A DNA stretch of 64,000 nt from Pachyseris speciosa (lineage: Eukaryota; Cnidaria; Anthozoa; Scleractinia; Pachyseridae), in contig JAEMWC010000196.1 in assembly GCA_016490735.1 (NCBI GenBank), forward strand, positions 65,001 through 129,000. Direction: 5' to 3'. The translations under genes were made by a program, and so were the position numbers. The notes beneath the pieces are model-generated. The model was not told where the DNA came from. It was given only the letters and a program-made list of their open reading frames with translations, and did no database searches. Below are positions 13,101-26,500 of the stretch, piece by piece. Each line of letters begins with the position of its first letter. Within the stretch, counting starts at the first letter, position 1.

Positions 13101-16100
13101 TTGAATGGAAATCGCCATTAGTCCGTTTACTACGGTTTGAATTGGTGTTCAGCATCTGTCAAGATGGATCTCTTAACCCTTCTTTTCTCTTCTTTTGTCG
13201 ATTAACCTTTCTTTTCTCTTCCATTCACTTCTCTCAATTGGAAAAGTGCATGAAAGTTTCGATAATTCTGGAAATTCCATTAAAGAGGATGCTCTCAAAA
13301 AGTTTTCTTAAATGTTCGAAAACGTTTCCCGGAACTTTGCCCGTTCCATTCAATTTCCGACCGGAAATCTCGAAAATTATGTTTGAATAGAAATCGCCAT
13401 GAGTCTGTTTACTACGGTTTGAATTGGTATTTAACAACTGTCAAGATGCATCTCTTAACCTTTCTTTTCTTGTCAACTTCTTTTTGCTGGCGGCAAAGTA
13501 TGAGGCCTTCAAGTTTTCTCAGATACTATCCTGATCTCTTTTATTTACCGTATATTGAAAAGACAATAGCTTCCCTTACCTGCCGTGTCTACGGCGTCCA
13601 AATAGTTACCATCAAACAACGACACAGACTTTAAACTTGATTTTGTTTGGTTGAACAGCTGATCCTTGACAGCGGAGGTCGTACAGAACACCTTTATATC
13701 GACCATTAGTAATGTTGTGTTGGATTCAATGTTAGGACTCTGCGCACTGAAAGAAGAAGGGTATCCAGGTTATGAGGTGGCATGAAGAAGTGCGGCTATA
13801 GTAATACAGCAGTAAAAAGAGGGCATTGATATCAGAAAACGCAAGTGCCATATGATAGGGGAAAGCTGCTATCTTTCGTAACGTCTAGTAATCCCCTTCT
13901 CAGGTTTTGATTGTCCTATGATTCTAGCTATATTCGATATCGAAGACAAAAGTCTAATACACAATTGAAGTCAAGGAAACGACTAGTATATCTACGAAAT
14001 TGTTCACGGTAGGCACAACAAACAAATATCCTACCCAAATCTTTGAACCTCAGCCATGACGAAACCATACGATCCACCAAGAATGTTATTCACCTGCAGG
14101 TAAACGATTAAAGTAAAAACAGAGCAACGTTATTAAGTGGATAAGGTCTTCTGGCACATGTTCATCATTTAGCGATTACTCTAGTTTTCAGTGTAACGAA
14201 ATTACTGGAAAGATGATTACCATGGTGACGACAACCTAATGGAACCACAAACGAAAAAAAAAGTGGAGGAGAGTGTTAAAAGGGGCAGTATCATGGATTG
14301 TTAATCAAAAGAGACCTGTTTACCGATGGCAAACGAAAAATAATAGCCACATTTTTCCTCAAAACGGCTATCTTGACTCGCGGAAACCATTCTTAAGTGT
14401 TTTTGGTTACTCATAGCCAAGATGAAAATGAATCCCAACTTGAAAAAGTCGGCCCGACGTTTTCAAGTCCTCCCATTGCATTTAGATGAACTTCGTAATA
14501 ACTTAGTGTGGTTCACTTTTCTTGTACAATTTACTCGATTTTATCACACTGGGCATCCAGCAGCACTTCATGAATGAAACGTGACTCAAAATTGATTAAG
14601 CAAATTTATGGTCAAAATATCAGGGATAATTCCCATGATACTGCCCGTTTAAAACTTCATAACTTGACCTTTGCTCAAGGTTATTATGAAAATTACTTCT
14701 TTTCTAAGTTGTCCCGCAACTACAATTCAGAATCGAAGTTCTTTTCAAGATATCAATTAACTGCAGAATTGCTTTGTTAATGAAAGAACCAGCCATTGAT
14801 ACCTCATCCGTTACATTGGTCTTCATTGTCTGGAACTGTCGTGAAGTCGAGTTAAGAAGATCCAAGGTTAAGAGCTGGTTTGCAATTATAAGCCACATGT
14901 TAAAGTGGTACACTGAAAGAAAAACATTGCAATGGCAATGAAATTAAAGGAAATCTGTTTTCTTTTCCAGGATCGCGATATTTTACAAAACACAAGCTTT
15001 CGAATCCGTGGCCAAATCCTCTAGTTATCAAGTAATGGAGCTTTAAGTTTTATTACGTGATTTCAAATTGTTAAAAATAACACATGAGAAAACGTTACGG
15101 TAGGTCAGGGGGAGCTCGCATCCGCTGCGTCTTTTCAATAGTAGTATGCGTTCCTTATAGTAAGTTCTCTTTTGGATTTCGACATCAGCAGTTGTATAGT
15201 GAGATTTGCTAGCAGGCCACTCAAGTAATTCGTACCTGTATACTAATTCGCGCCTAGAGAAAAAGCTAGTGTACGAAAATTTGATCAAGTTGCAACTCAC
15301 ATTTGGCGCCGTACACCTCCACTCTGAGACAGTTCCAATTGTGTCGAGCAGTTGGATGAAAGCGAATGTAGCGAGCTTCCGCTAGTATTGTCAAATAATG
15401 CTTGTCAATAATAGTATTGTCACCTTTCCGCTGAAACACCTTTAAGGATGTAAATACAAGAGTGGTGATACACAGAGTATAATAGAACTGCTCAACCTTT
15501 TTTGTTTGATTTATACTTAAAATTGGTCAAATTAACTATGCATTAACTCTTATTACCGCGATAATTTTCCAGAGAATACATAATTGGAATACGCTATCCA
15601 GCGATCAAGCACAATTGTCGCTTGGCTAGTGATTTAATATTACTGCGTTTTCTAGGGCCTTCTTCCACGCACATTCTTATACAAACATCAACTTGGGAAA
15701 AGTACAGTCAATGTTATTAGAACTGACTATAGAGCTGTAGAGAGGTTTTTAATTGAGTGTTGGAAGTAATTCTCGTTTGCTTTGGTATTGCTATACTTCG
15801 TTCTGTTATTGATGGTAAAACTCGCGGTACTTTCTTAACCAATGAGAAGCAAAACCAACACCAACCGTGCTTTGCTTGCACGTATTTCCCACGCTTACAT
15901 GTAATTGCACATTCTGCTCCCTTATTCTCCAAATTGGTAATTTTAGATACTTTTCAGATTAATACGTTTCAGATAGCTAAATTTATGCACTGTTTTCACA
16001 ACAACCCGTTGCCTCCATTGTTTGTCAACTTGTTTCTTACAAATAGTCAAATTCATAGCTATAGCACCAGAAAAGCCAACAATTATCGCGTGCATCATTG

Positions 16101-19100
16101 CCGAACTAATCTGAAAAATTCACAATTCTTTACCAAGGTCCAAAGCTCTGGAATTCCTTCCCTGTTAATATCACTTCTTTACCACGTTTTCCCAACTTTA
16201 AGAAGAAACTGCTACAGTTTTTAGTAAAATAATACCTAAATTGGCTAGGCCGCACACTTGAGCACTATCTTTGTAAACATATTATCAGTATGCACAAGGT
16301 GGCCTCAACCAAATGCCTGGTGGTTTCCAGAGGTCACCTTCCCATACATTGTACTTCTTGTAAATGTTTGGAGTATTTAAAAAAGAAAAGCAAATGAATG
16401 ATGATGATTATGATGATGATGATTGCTTTGAATTCCGATTGGTCCTTTGCGGCTGTCTGTTTCTTTTGTCATTGGTCAGTTTTGGTTTTAAGACAATCAG
16501 CTGGAACCCTATGATATGCATAAGCTGGATAGCTAGAATTGAATTGCTGCCGTTAACTATCACTTCAAATGAATGTCTTACCAAATCCGATCCATTGCTG
16601 TTCTTGAAAGTAGTCCACGTCTTTCCATCTGTTGAAAACGACAGTTTGAAAGTTGTTACCCATTTATTGCCATTGATGTTCCCCTGGGTATCAACGCGGC
16701 AAACCGTAAACATGTCTCCAAAGTAAACCTGGAGCCAGTCGTCGTTGCTATCATTCGTCAACGAGCACCAGCCATCGCCCCTGTTTCCACCGAGCCGACC
16801 AAACCAAGGCTGGTAGCGATCCGCTGAGTATACGGAGCTCGCGGTCATGTGGCTATCAGGGATCACAGCTGTGTTTGATACTCCAACAGGTTGTGTAGCG
16901 CAAGTAGAAGAACTGTCTGAAAGCATGTGTTTAGAAGATTATGATTACAAAGTACATCGAAACTTAAAAGGTAGTCGTAAAGATATCGCTAAACCATAAA
17001 AATTAACCTTGCAGCCACACAACTAGCCTCCTAAGCAGACGGTCTTTGGGGAGGAACGCGTTACGAGCCCAAAGAGCATCTGCGTAGGAGGCTACAATAC
17101 GGCGTTCTTGAGGTAAAATTGCCTTCGCAGTAACCAGTGACTTGTCTGGACTCAGACGTAAATGCTTTTCTCTAATAAGGTTGGCTGTTTTGTTCTAGCT
17201 CAAGACTTCACTTACAAACTGCACTAACGCAGGTTTATGCGAGCCAAACTATCTGAGGTTTTATATGAAATAAATGCTCATAATTTAAGTCTCCCAGGAC
17301 CGTAACCGTAGCAGCCACCAGATGTGGTTGCATTTCCGCTCGGAATTTCGACAACAGGAAGAGAATTGCTTTCGAGAAATACCTAGTGGCTTCGTTTAGA
17401 GAACCAGGTGAATGTTAACATACTTGTACAGCACGTGTTTGCATCATAGGACAGCGAACCATTTAGCGTGATGTTCCCGTCTTCTGGAGCTTCCGACGAG
17501 ACTCCAGCAATGTTAGCAACAGGTTCACGTTGAAGCACTTGCACGTAACCATAGTCATGTCCTATCACTTTTAGATCCGGGAGAACTCTCATAATGTAGC
17601 TGACAATATAGTAGCTGTCAAAAACGTCTTGTCTCATTGACCACAAGCTTTGACTGGTTTTGAGTGCGTCTGGCAAAAATGAAGTGAAGGTTTTTGATTT
17701 GAAGGACGCTTTGGTTATATGCCAGTATGACATCAGTTGACTTTTAGAGCTACAAACTGAATGGTTTACTTCGGCATTGAAGACCATTAATTCCGTTACA
17801 TGGAAGACTTTGGCCTGGTCCAGCGTCTTGCTTAAGTTGAGGTTTACGGTTGCTGAGGAACATGAGCAATTAACTATAAAGAGAAATGTAATAAATAAAT
17901 AAATAAATAAACAATCCTCTTTATTAAAAGACAAACCATGGCCTTCACTGAGCCACTTGGAAATGGTGATCTGCAGTGTTGTCATATTTGCGAGCGAGCA
18001 AGTACTTATTGTGAGAGTCACCCCCTTCCTTTGCAAACTTGCCAATTGTAGGTGGTTTACTTCGACATTGGAAGGCCATCAAATCCCTTGACTAGAGGCC
18101 TTTGGTCTGGTTTGGTCTAATGTTTGACATTAAGGTTAACAGGTTCGTCAGCCTGTTATTATTGGGACCATTTTTATTGTTAAAAAAATCACGGAAGTGC
18201 ACCAAGGAAGGCCCTCTTAACATCACTATGGGTGGCCAGTCTAAGAAACCAGCCGTGCTAGTTTTTGACTGGTACATGACCATGATATTAACAGCCCTTG
18301 CTCGTCCCATCAAGGGAAACAATTGAAAATTTAAAAGCCGTCTTCAGTCACAACGTTTTATTAAAAAAAGGTACCAGGGATTCCGGGTGATTCGCCGAAC
18401 ATTTGCACATCACCAGTCTTATGGTCCGCTTATACCGGGATTCATACCGGCCATTCTACGAGCTTTCCATCCATCAAAAATCACTGGTGCAAATCTTGGG
18501 AATTTTCGCTGGTCGAATGGAGCGCGTCTGACCACATGCCAGAATACAAGGTCAGGTGCATTCATATGCTGGAGGTGGTTTTATTGTTTTTTCGCTTGTT
18601 TACGTGAGCTGACGCTCGGTAGGGACACTAAAACCGACATCTCTCTTGAATGGAACATGAAAGTTTCCATAATTCTGGAAATTCCATCAAAGAAGGTGCC
18701 TCTCAAAACGTTTTCCTAAATGTTCGAAAACGTTTTCCGGAACTTTGTTCGTTCCATTCAATTTCGCGCCGGAAATCTCGAAAATTGTGGTGTAAATGAA
18801 ATCGCCATTAGTCTGTGGTTTGAATTGGTGTTCAGCATCTGTCAAAATGCATGTCTTAACTTTTTTTTTTGTCATCTTCTGTTTTGCTGGCGGCAAAGAA
18901 AGAGGCCTTCAAGTTTTCTCAAATACTATCCTGATCCCTTTTATTTACCATATAGTAAAAGACAATAGAAACAGCTTGCTTCCGTTACCTGCCGTGTCTA
19001 CGGCGTCCAAATAGTTACCATCAAACAACGACACAGACTTTATACTTGATTTTGTTTTGTTGAAAAGCTGCTCCTTGACAGCGCAGGTCGTACAGAACAC

Positions 19101-22100
19101 CTTTATGTCCACCATTAGTAGTGTTGTGTTGGATTCAATGTTAGGACTCTGCGCACTGAAAGAGGAAGTGTATCCGGGATATGAGATTGCATGAAGAAGC
19201 GCGGCTATAGTAATACAGCAGTAAAAAAGAGGGCTTGAATATCAGAAAACCCAAGTGCCATATGATAGGTGAAAGTTGCTATCTTTCATAACGTCTAGCA
19301 ATCCCCTTCTTAGGTTGTGTTTGTGCTATGATGCTAACTATTTTCAATATCGAAGAACAATTATAAATAAACAATTGAAGTCAAGGAAACGACTGGTATA
19401 TCTATGAAATTGTTCACGGTAGACACAACAAACAAATATCCTACCCAAATCTTTGAACCTCAGCCATAACGAAACCATACGATCCACCAAGAATGTTATT
19501 CACCTGCAGGTAAAGGATCAGAGTAAAAACAACGGAAAGTTATTAAATAGATAAGGTCTTCAGGCACATGTTCATCCTTTAGTGATTACTGTAGTTTTCA
19601 GTGTAGCGAAATTACTGGAAAGTTGAAATCCAACTGATGATTACCATGGTGACGAAAACCTAATGGAACCACAAACGAAAAAAGATGGAGGAGGAAGTTA
19701 AAGGGGCAGTGTCATGGGTTGTTAGTAAAACTCTGAAAATCTACAGAGACCTGTTTACCAATGGCAAACGAAATATAATAGCCAAAGTTTTCCTCAAAAC
19801 GGCTATCTTGACTCGCGGAAACCATTCTTAAGTGTATTTGGTTACTCGTAAGCAAGATGAAAATGAATCCCACTTGAAAACGTCGGCCCGACGTTTTCAA
19901 GTCCTCCCCTTGCATTTTCGATGAACTTCGTAATATCTTAGTGTGGCTCACTGTTCTTATAAAATTTACACCGTTTTATCACAGTGAGGATCCAGCAGCA
20001 ATTCATGAATAAAACGTCGCTAAAAATTGATTAAGCAAATTTATGGTAAAAATATCAGTACCAATATCAAATACCAATGGCAAACGAAATATAATAGCCA
20101 AAGTTTTCCTCAAAACGGCTGTCTTGACTCGCGGAAACCATTCTTAAGTGTATTTGGTTACTCGTAAGCAAGATAAAAATGAATCCCACTTGAAAACGTC
20201 GGCCCGACGTTTTCAAGTCCTCCGCTTGCATTTTCGATGAACTTCGTAATATCTTAGTGTGGCTCACTGTTCTTGTAAAATTTACACCGTTTTATCACAG
20301 TGAGGATCCAGCAGCAATTCATGAATAAAACGTCGCTAAAAATTGATTAAGCAAATTTATGGTAAGAATATCAGAGGTAATTCCAATGATACTGCCCCTT
20401 TAAAACTTCATAACCTGACCTTTGTTCAAGGTTATTATGAAAATTACTTGTTTTCTAAGCTGTCCCGGCACTACAATTCAGAACTTAAGTTTTTTTTCAA
20501 GATATCAATAGACATTTTTAGCTTGTAGATTTTTTTTTTAATGTAGAGCACGTGATGTTACCCTAGAGAAGTGTTTCTTTAAATTTCGCCTTATTCACGT
20601 GCATATGTACGCATAATTTATGAAAAGACAAAAGGCAAATACCCTTAAAACGATCACGTAGTCTACATTGGGAAAACAAAACCTACGAGCTAAAAAGGTC
20701 TATTAACTTCAGAGTTGCTTTGTTAATGAAAGACCCAGTCATTGATACCTCATCCGTTACATTGATCTTCATTGTCTGGAATTGTCGGGAAGTCGAGTTG
20801 AGAAGATCCAAGGTTAAGAGCTGGTTTGCAATTATAAGCCACATGTTAAAGTGATACACTGAAAGAAGAACATTGCAATGGCAATGAAATTAAAGAAAGT
20901 CTGTTTTCTTTTCCAGGATCGCGAAATTTTATAAAACACAAGCTTTCGATTCCGAGGCGAAATCCTTATCAAGTGATGGAGTTTTAAGTTTTACTACGTG
21001 ATTTTAAATTGTTAAAAATAACACATGACAAAGTGTTCCGGTAGGTCACCGGGAGCTCGCATCCGCTGCCTCTATTCAATAGTAGTTTGCGTTCCTCTTT
21101 TTCCTCCAAGCTTTCCTTTTGTTAGGAGTTGTATAGTGAGATTTGTATAGTGAGAATTTGCCACTCAAGTAATTCGGACCTGTACAGCAATTCGCGTCTA
21201 CAGAAAAAGCTAGTGTACGAAAATTTGATCAAGTTGCAACTCACATTTGGCGCCGTACACCTCCACTCTGAGGCAGTTCCAATCTTGTTGAGCAGTTGGA
21301 TGAAAGCGAATGTAGCGAGCTTCCACTGGTATTGTCAAATAATGCTTGTCAATAGTGGCATAGTCACCTTTCCGCTGAAACACCTTTAAGGATGTAAATA
21401 CAAGAGTTATTATACACAGTGTATAATAGAACCGCTCAACCTTTTTTTGTTTGATTTATACTTAAAATTGGTCAAATCAACTATGCATCAACTCTTATTA
21501 CCGCGATAATTTTCCAGAGAATACATTAATTGAATACGCTATCCAGCAATCAAGCAGAATTGTCGCTTGGCTAGTGATTTAATATTACTGAAATAAATGA
21601 AATAATGAGTTTGAAAGTATATAACTTGGCATTAGATATTCCAAGAAAATGCATAAGACACGCAGCATACCATATATACGAGGCATTAAGTATGGTTTTC
21701 AATCAAACTCTATTACAAGGAATATTTCCGGAAAATTTTAAAGTTTCAAAAGTCACACCAATAGATAAAGGGTGTGAGGAGATGGATCCTTTTAATTATC
21801 GACCTATCTCTACACTCTCTGCACTAACTCAAATTTTCGAAAAACGCATTTGTAAACAGCTTGTAAACTATTTGGAAAAGCATGAAATCCTATACGAGTT
21901 CCAATTTGGCTTTAGAAAGGGACATTCAACCTCACAAGCCATTCCAGAAATTGCTGATAATTTACGTCATGCGATAGATAATAATTTGTATTCTTGTGGC
22001 GTGTTTTTGACTTTTCCAAGGCATTTGATACGGTGACCCACACAATTTTACTTTAAAAAATGGAACGGTACGGGATACGGGGCGTACCCCTCCAATTTTT

Positions 22101-23533
22101 TATAAGTTATCTTACAAATAGACAGCAATAAGCACAGATGGGAATTACAGTTTCCTCAAAGCACACAATGATGTGTGGAATTTCGCAAGGGAGTTCCCTA
22201 GTATTATTTCTAATCTATATAAACAATTTTCCAAACTGTTCCAATTTTTAACATTTAGAATATTTGCAGAAGATACAAACGTCTTTGCCTCAGCCCGCGA
22301 CCTGAAAGTTCTCGAGAATATAGTTAACTCTGGACTTTGAAAAGTGAAAAAATGTTGTGATGTAAATAGATTGTCAATTAACTTCTCTAAAACAAACTTC
22401 ATGATTATTAAATCGCCAAAGAAAAAAGACGACCAAGTAAATATCAATATTGAAAGTGCAGACGGTACATTAAATGTGCTGCAAAGGAAGCAAAAATTAA
22501 AGTATTTAGGAGTTTTGCTTGATGAAATGATGTCTTTTAATTACCATATTTCATACATCTGTACAAGAATTGCACGAAACAATGGTATTATTTGTAAGCT
22601 GAGACATTATCTTACTCTTCTGCATAGGAAACAAATCTACTATAGCTCAATATACCCATATATCCACGCAATATTGGCATGGAGAGGTGCATACAAAACA
22701 CATATTGATAAGATACAAACCAAACAAAATCATTCTGCTTGGCTTATTTTCTTGCCACCACTTATGGTGAGCACTCAAAAAGTGCAGTTCCCCTGCTAAA
22801 TCTGTTAGATGTTCTTACGGTACATAATGTTTATCGATGTAAGATTCTAAAATTCACGTACCTTTGACATAAAGGCCTCCTGCCAAAGCTGTTTTCAAAT
22901 TGTTTTCAATATGCCAGTAATGTTCACAAATACAGTACGAGTTATGCATCGAAACAAAAACCTTAACGTATAAATAGTGCGCACTAATGCAGGAAAACAA
23001 ACCATCGGATATGCTGCATGTATTTTCTGGGACAAACTTCGCTTAAATCTTAAAGAACTAAACATTATAACTTATAACTTAAGCATATACTCTTTCTCTC
23101 TTATTACATTGTACTTTTAAAACTGCTTCTTTGAAAATAGATTCTATCTCAATTCTTTACAACTTTAAAATCTGGAGAACTGGCTAGAAAATCTTAGGAT
23201 TATTTCAGCTCCAGGCTTTATTAAGTACAAACAAATATTATCTTTTCTCTATTTATGTATGTATGTAAATAAGTAGAAGGCAAATAAAGGCGTTGTTGTT
23301 GTTGTAGTTGTTGTATTGCTATAATTCGTTCTGTTGTTGATGGTAAAGCAAATAAATGAAAATGATAATGATTACTTTGAATACCGATTGGCCCTTTGCG
23401 GCTGTCTGCTTCTTTTGTGATTGGTCAGTTTTGGTTTTAAGACACTCAGCTGAAACCCGATAATATGCTTGAACTGGATAGTGATAGCGGAGCTCCAGCT
23501 GCCCGCAGGGCAGCCAAGCGGAGCACCATACCT

Positions 23534-23565
<32 letters not shown>

Positions 23566-26500
23566 AAAATGGCTAGCGGTATTGCTCGTGGGCGCGACCG
23601 CATGACGACGACGACGACGGAGTCGCACAATAATTAATAATAACCTAATAACAATCATAATAATCCAACATGGCGGTCATACTCCACCTGGACCACCTGA
23701 CAAGCTGGTTTACAGCGTACGACTTTGATACTGGACATCAATCTTATAGCCAATTGACACCTGTCAAAACAAGGCATTCGCTGACCAGTGTCACATGACC
23801 ATATCGCGGGCTCAAATTAAGACCTCATCAAGGTCAGTTGTTTTTTTTAGTTGACCGCTGACCAGGTACTTGCTTTCGATTTAATCGCGGGCTCAAGCCA
23901 GGTGTCGGACACCCAAACCAAAACGAGGCTTAATTTTTTTGCACGAGTTCTGCGGCTCGAAATTTCTCATTCAGTTGGTTTCTTCGTTTTGAGAAAAACA
24001 ACTTCATCTTCTTCCATCGGATCGGAGTTTGTCTTTAAATTCGCGTAAAAAGTATAAAAATCAAGAACTTGTCAAAAGATACTCCGAAAGGTGAATTTTC
24101 AAGTGACGAAAGGAAGAGCGAAAGATTTTTCTCAAGTAAAGCTTCAAACTTGGATCGATTGTGCGGTTAAAAAGACAGTACCATTCAACGCTTCAGCGGC
24201 TTTCACTTTACCGCGGTATCTTGCCTCTCACCAATAAAAGTCACTTAACAGTTAAACAGTATTAATGGAAGGAACGAGTAGCTCAGACTCTGTGGAAGAA
24301 GTCCTTTCTTCGGACAAACAGTTTGTTATTTTTGCGGATGCTTTTTTTTTTTACTTTACTGAAGCTTACGTATTTTCAAATGGTAGAAATCTCTGCAACA
24401 CAGGACAGCGAGGTACATTAAATAAATAGACAACAACAATACAACAATACTTTATTTCACCCCATGATTACTACAAGATAAAAACAAATAATAATAATAT
24501 GGCAGATGATAGGGGTGCTGGCTGCCCGAAATAACCTAAAAGTTAAAAATGCCAGGCAGTCAGTGAAAAGAAAAGATGATTAAATGTTTAGGTCAGAGAC
24601 ACAAGAGCAAACAGACACAAACACACACAAAAACAGAGATAAACAGAGTCACGTAAACTACCAGTATATTAAAATTAAAATTAAATATAATAGGAGCTTA
24701 ACATTTGGTTTAATCGTTGTTACTTTTATTCAGGAGTGATACTTGTATTTTGCTCTCTACTGGATATAAATAACAATCATCTGTACCCGTTTTGGACGCA
24801 AAGAAGTAGTTGAATAGTTTGTTTGTTTTGTTACGTTGTTTTCTTTGCAAGCGAACGAGTGTTTTTACTCGGCTTGGCTGACTGTTTCTCGACCTTGGTG
24901 TCTGAACAGCGTTAAGAAACTTTTGGCCTTATTAACACGTAATCGCAATGAGTCCTCGTAAAATCAAGGATTAAAGGCGGAAACGCAAGCTCGAGCAAAA
25001 AAAAAAAGATGAAATGCATGTGCATGTGCACGTCTCAAACTCTGACATGTAGTTGTCAAAATTCTGTCAAAAATGTCAAAAACCTGCGCGCTTCACTGTC
25101 ATTTGACACTGCCTTCGTCGAAGGCGGCCTGTAAAGAACAATTAAGTTTCGCCGTCTATAAACATGTCGCGTTTGGATGTTAAAAACAGCGAAATGGGTT
25201 GACTGGCTGCCTGGCTTTGATAAATTTTATAGTGGACGGGTCTGCGAGAGAAATGCTGGTGTGGTTTTGCAGGAGCTTTCTTCGTTAACTGGATGATGTT
25301 TTGCCACTGAGAGTCATTAATTGAAGAAGGTCCTTCGGAAGTCATGGGAAGTAACAGTAAAACTATCAAAGCACTTTAGTGTTTTGTGTCAGCCAAGGAA
25401 AGATTTTGTGGGAAATGGCGGTATTATTCAGCTCTGTCGCGTTCCGAGTGATTACTGCCTCAGCGATTCATGTTGACTGCTCTAAACGATCAGGTGCGGA
25501 CCTCTTTTTTGTCTTTTCTATGGACATTTATATCAAAATTGCTAAGCAAGTTTTCTAGCTTAATACAAGATATTTTGATACTTGTCTAATTTCTCCACCT
25601 TCCCCAAGAATGTTCGAAGAAATATTATTCGTATTGTGCTTTGTTTTCTTGTAATATGTTTGTTGTTCTGTTGTTCCTGAAACGCGGTCAAGTCCTGTTG
25701 ACTGCTGTAAACGATCAGTTTGTAACCTTTATTTTCTTTTCTAGGGGCATTTATGTCAAAATAAATACTGATTTTTCCAGCTTACTTAGTACAAGCTATT
25801 TTTATTACTAGCTAGTCTTCTTTAATTTCTCCACCTTCTCCTTTTTCGAGCTAACACTCGCATCGTACTGTGTTCGCTTGTAGTGCTTTTTTTATCCGCT
25901 TTAAATTCCTTTACGCTTTCATCTGAAAATAGTTAGGACTCAAGAAGGTCTGCCTTTTTTTTTAAACGTTTTCTATCTAAAACCCTTCGTTTTCTCTGCT
26001 GCTGCTCAATTGTTTCGGACATAAATTAAACTGGCCCTAATAGAGCCATGCGAAGTTGCCCGGTGAGAGTGTGCAGCTCCGATTCTAGGCTTGTGAATTG
26101 GAAGATGTGCGTGCTAGTGGTAATGCTACACCGAATGTTGGTCTCGAAGTTCCGCCGAATTTTTCTCAGGCGCAAAATGCACCAAGATCGTACACCTCGC
26201 TAGAAACAAGACAAATGGAGAATCCAGGGACAGCGCGGACTGTTGCGGAAACAACGGCGGGTTTAAATTTGGTAGTGAATCAATTAAGCCGCGAACGGAT
26301 CGATGGTGAACTATATCCTGGGGAGGAAAGATTAGAGACATACACGGATATTGAAGCGAATAACAATGACGGAGGTCAGTTAGGTGCAGTTAATGAAGAA
26401 TTTACTTACTTGGATGCTCGTGGAGAGATGCAAACTGTTGCAGAGACTACGTTGGGATTGAATACGGTCGCGAATCTCTCACTTCGGGAATTGACTGATA

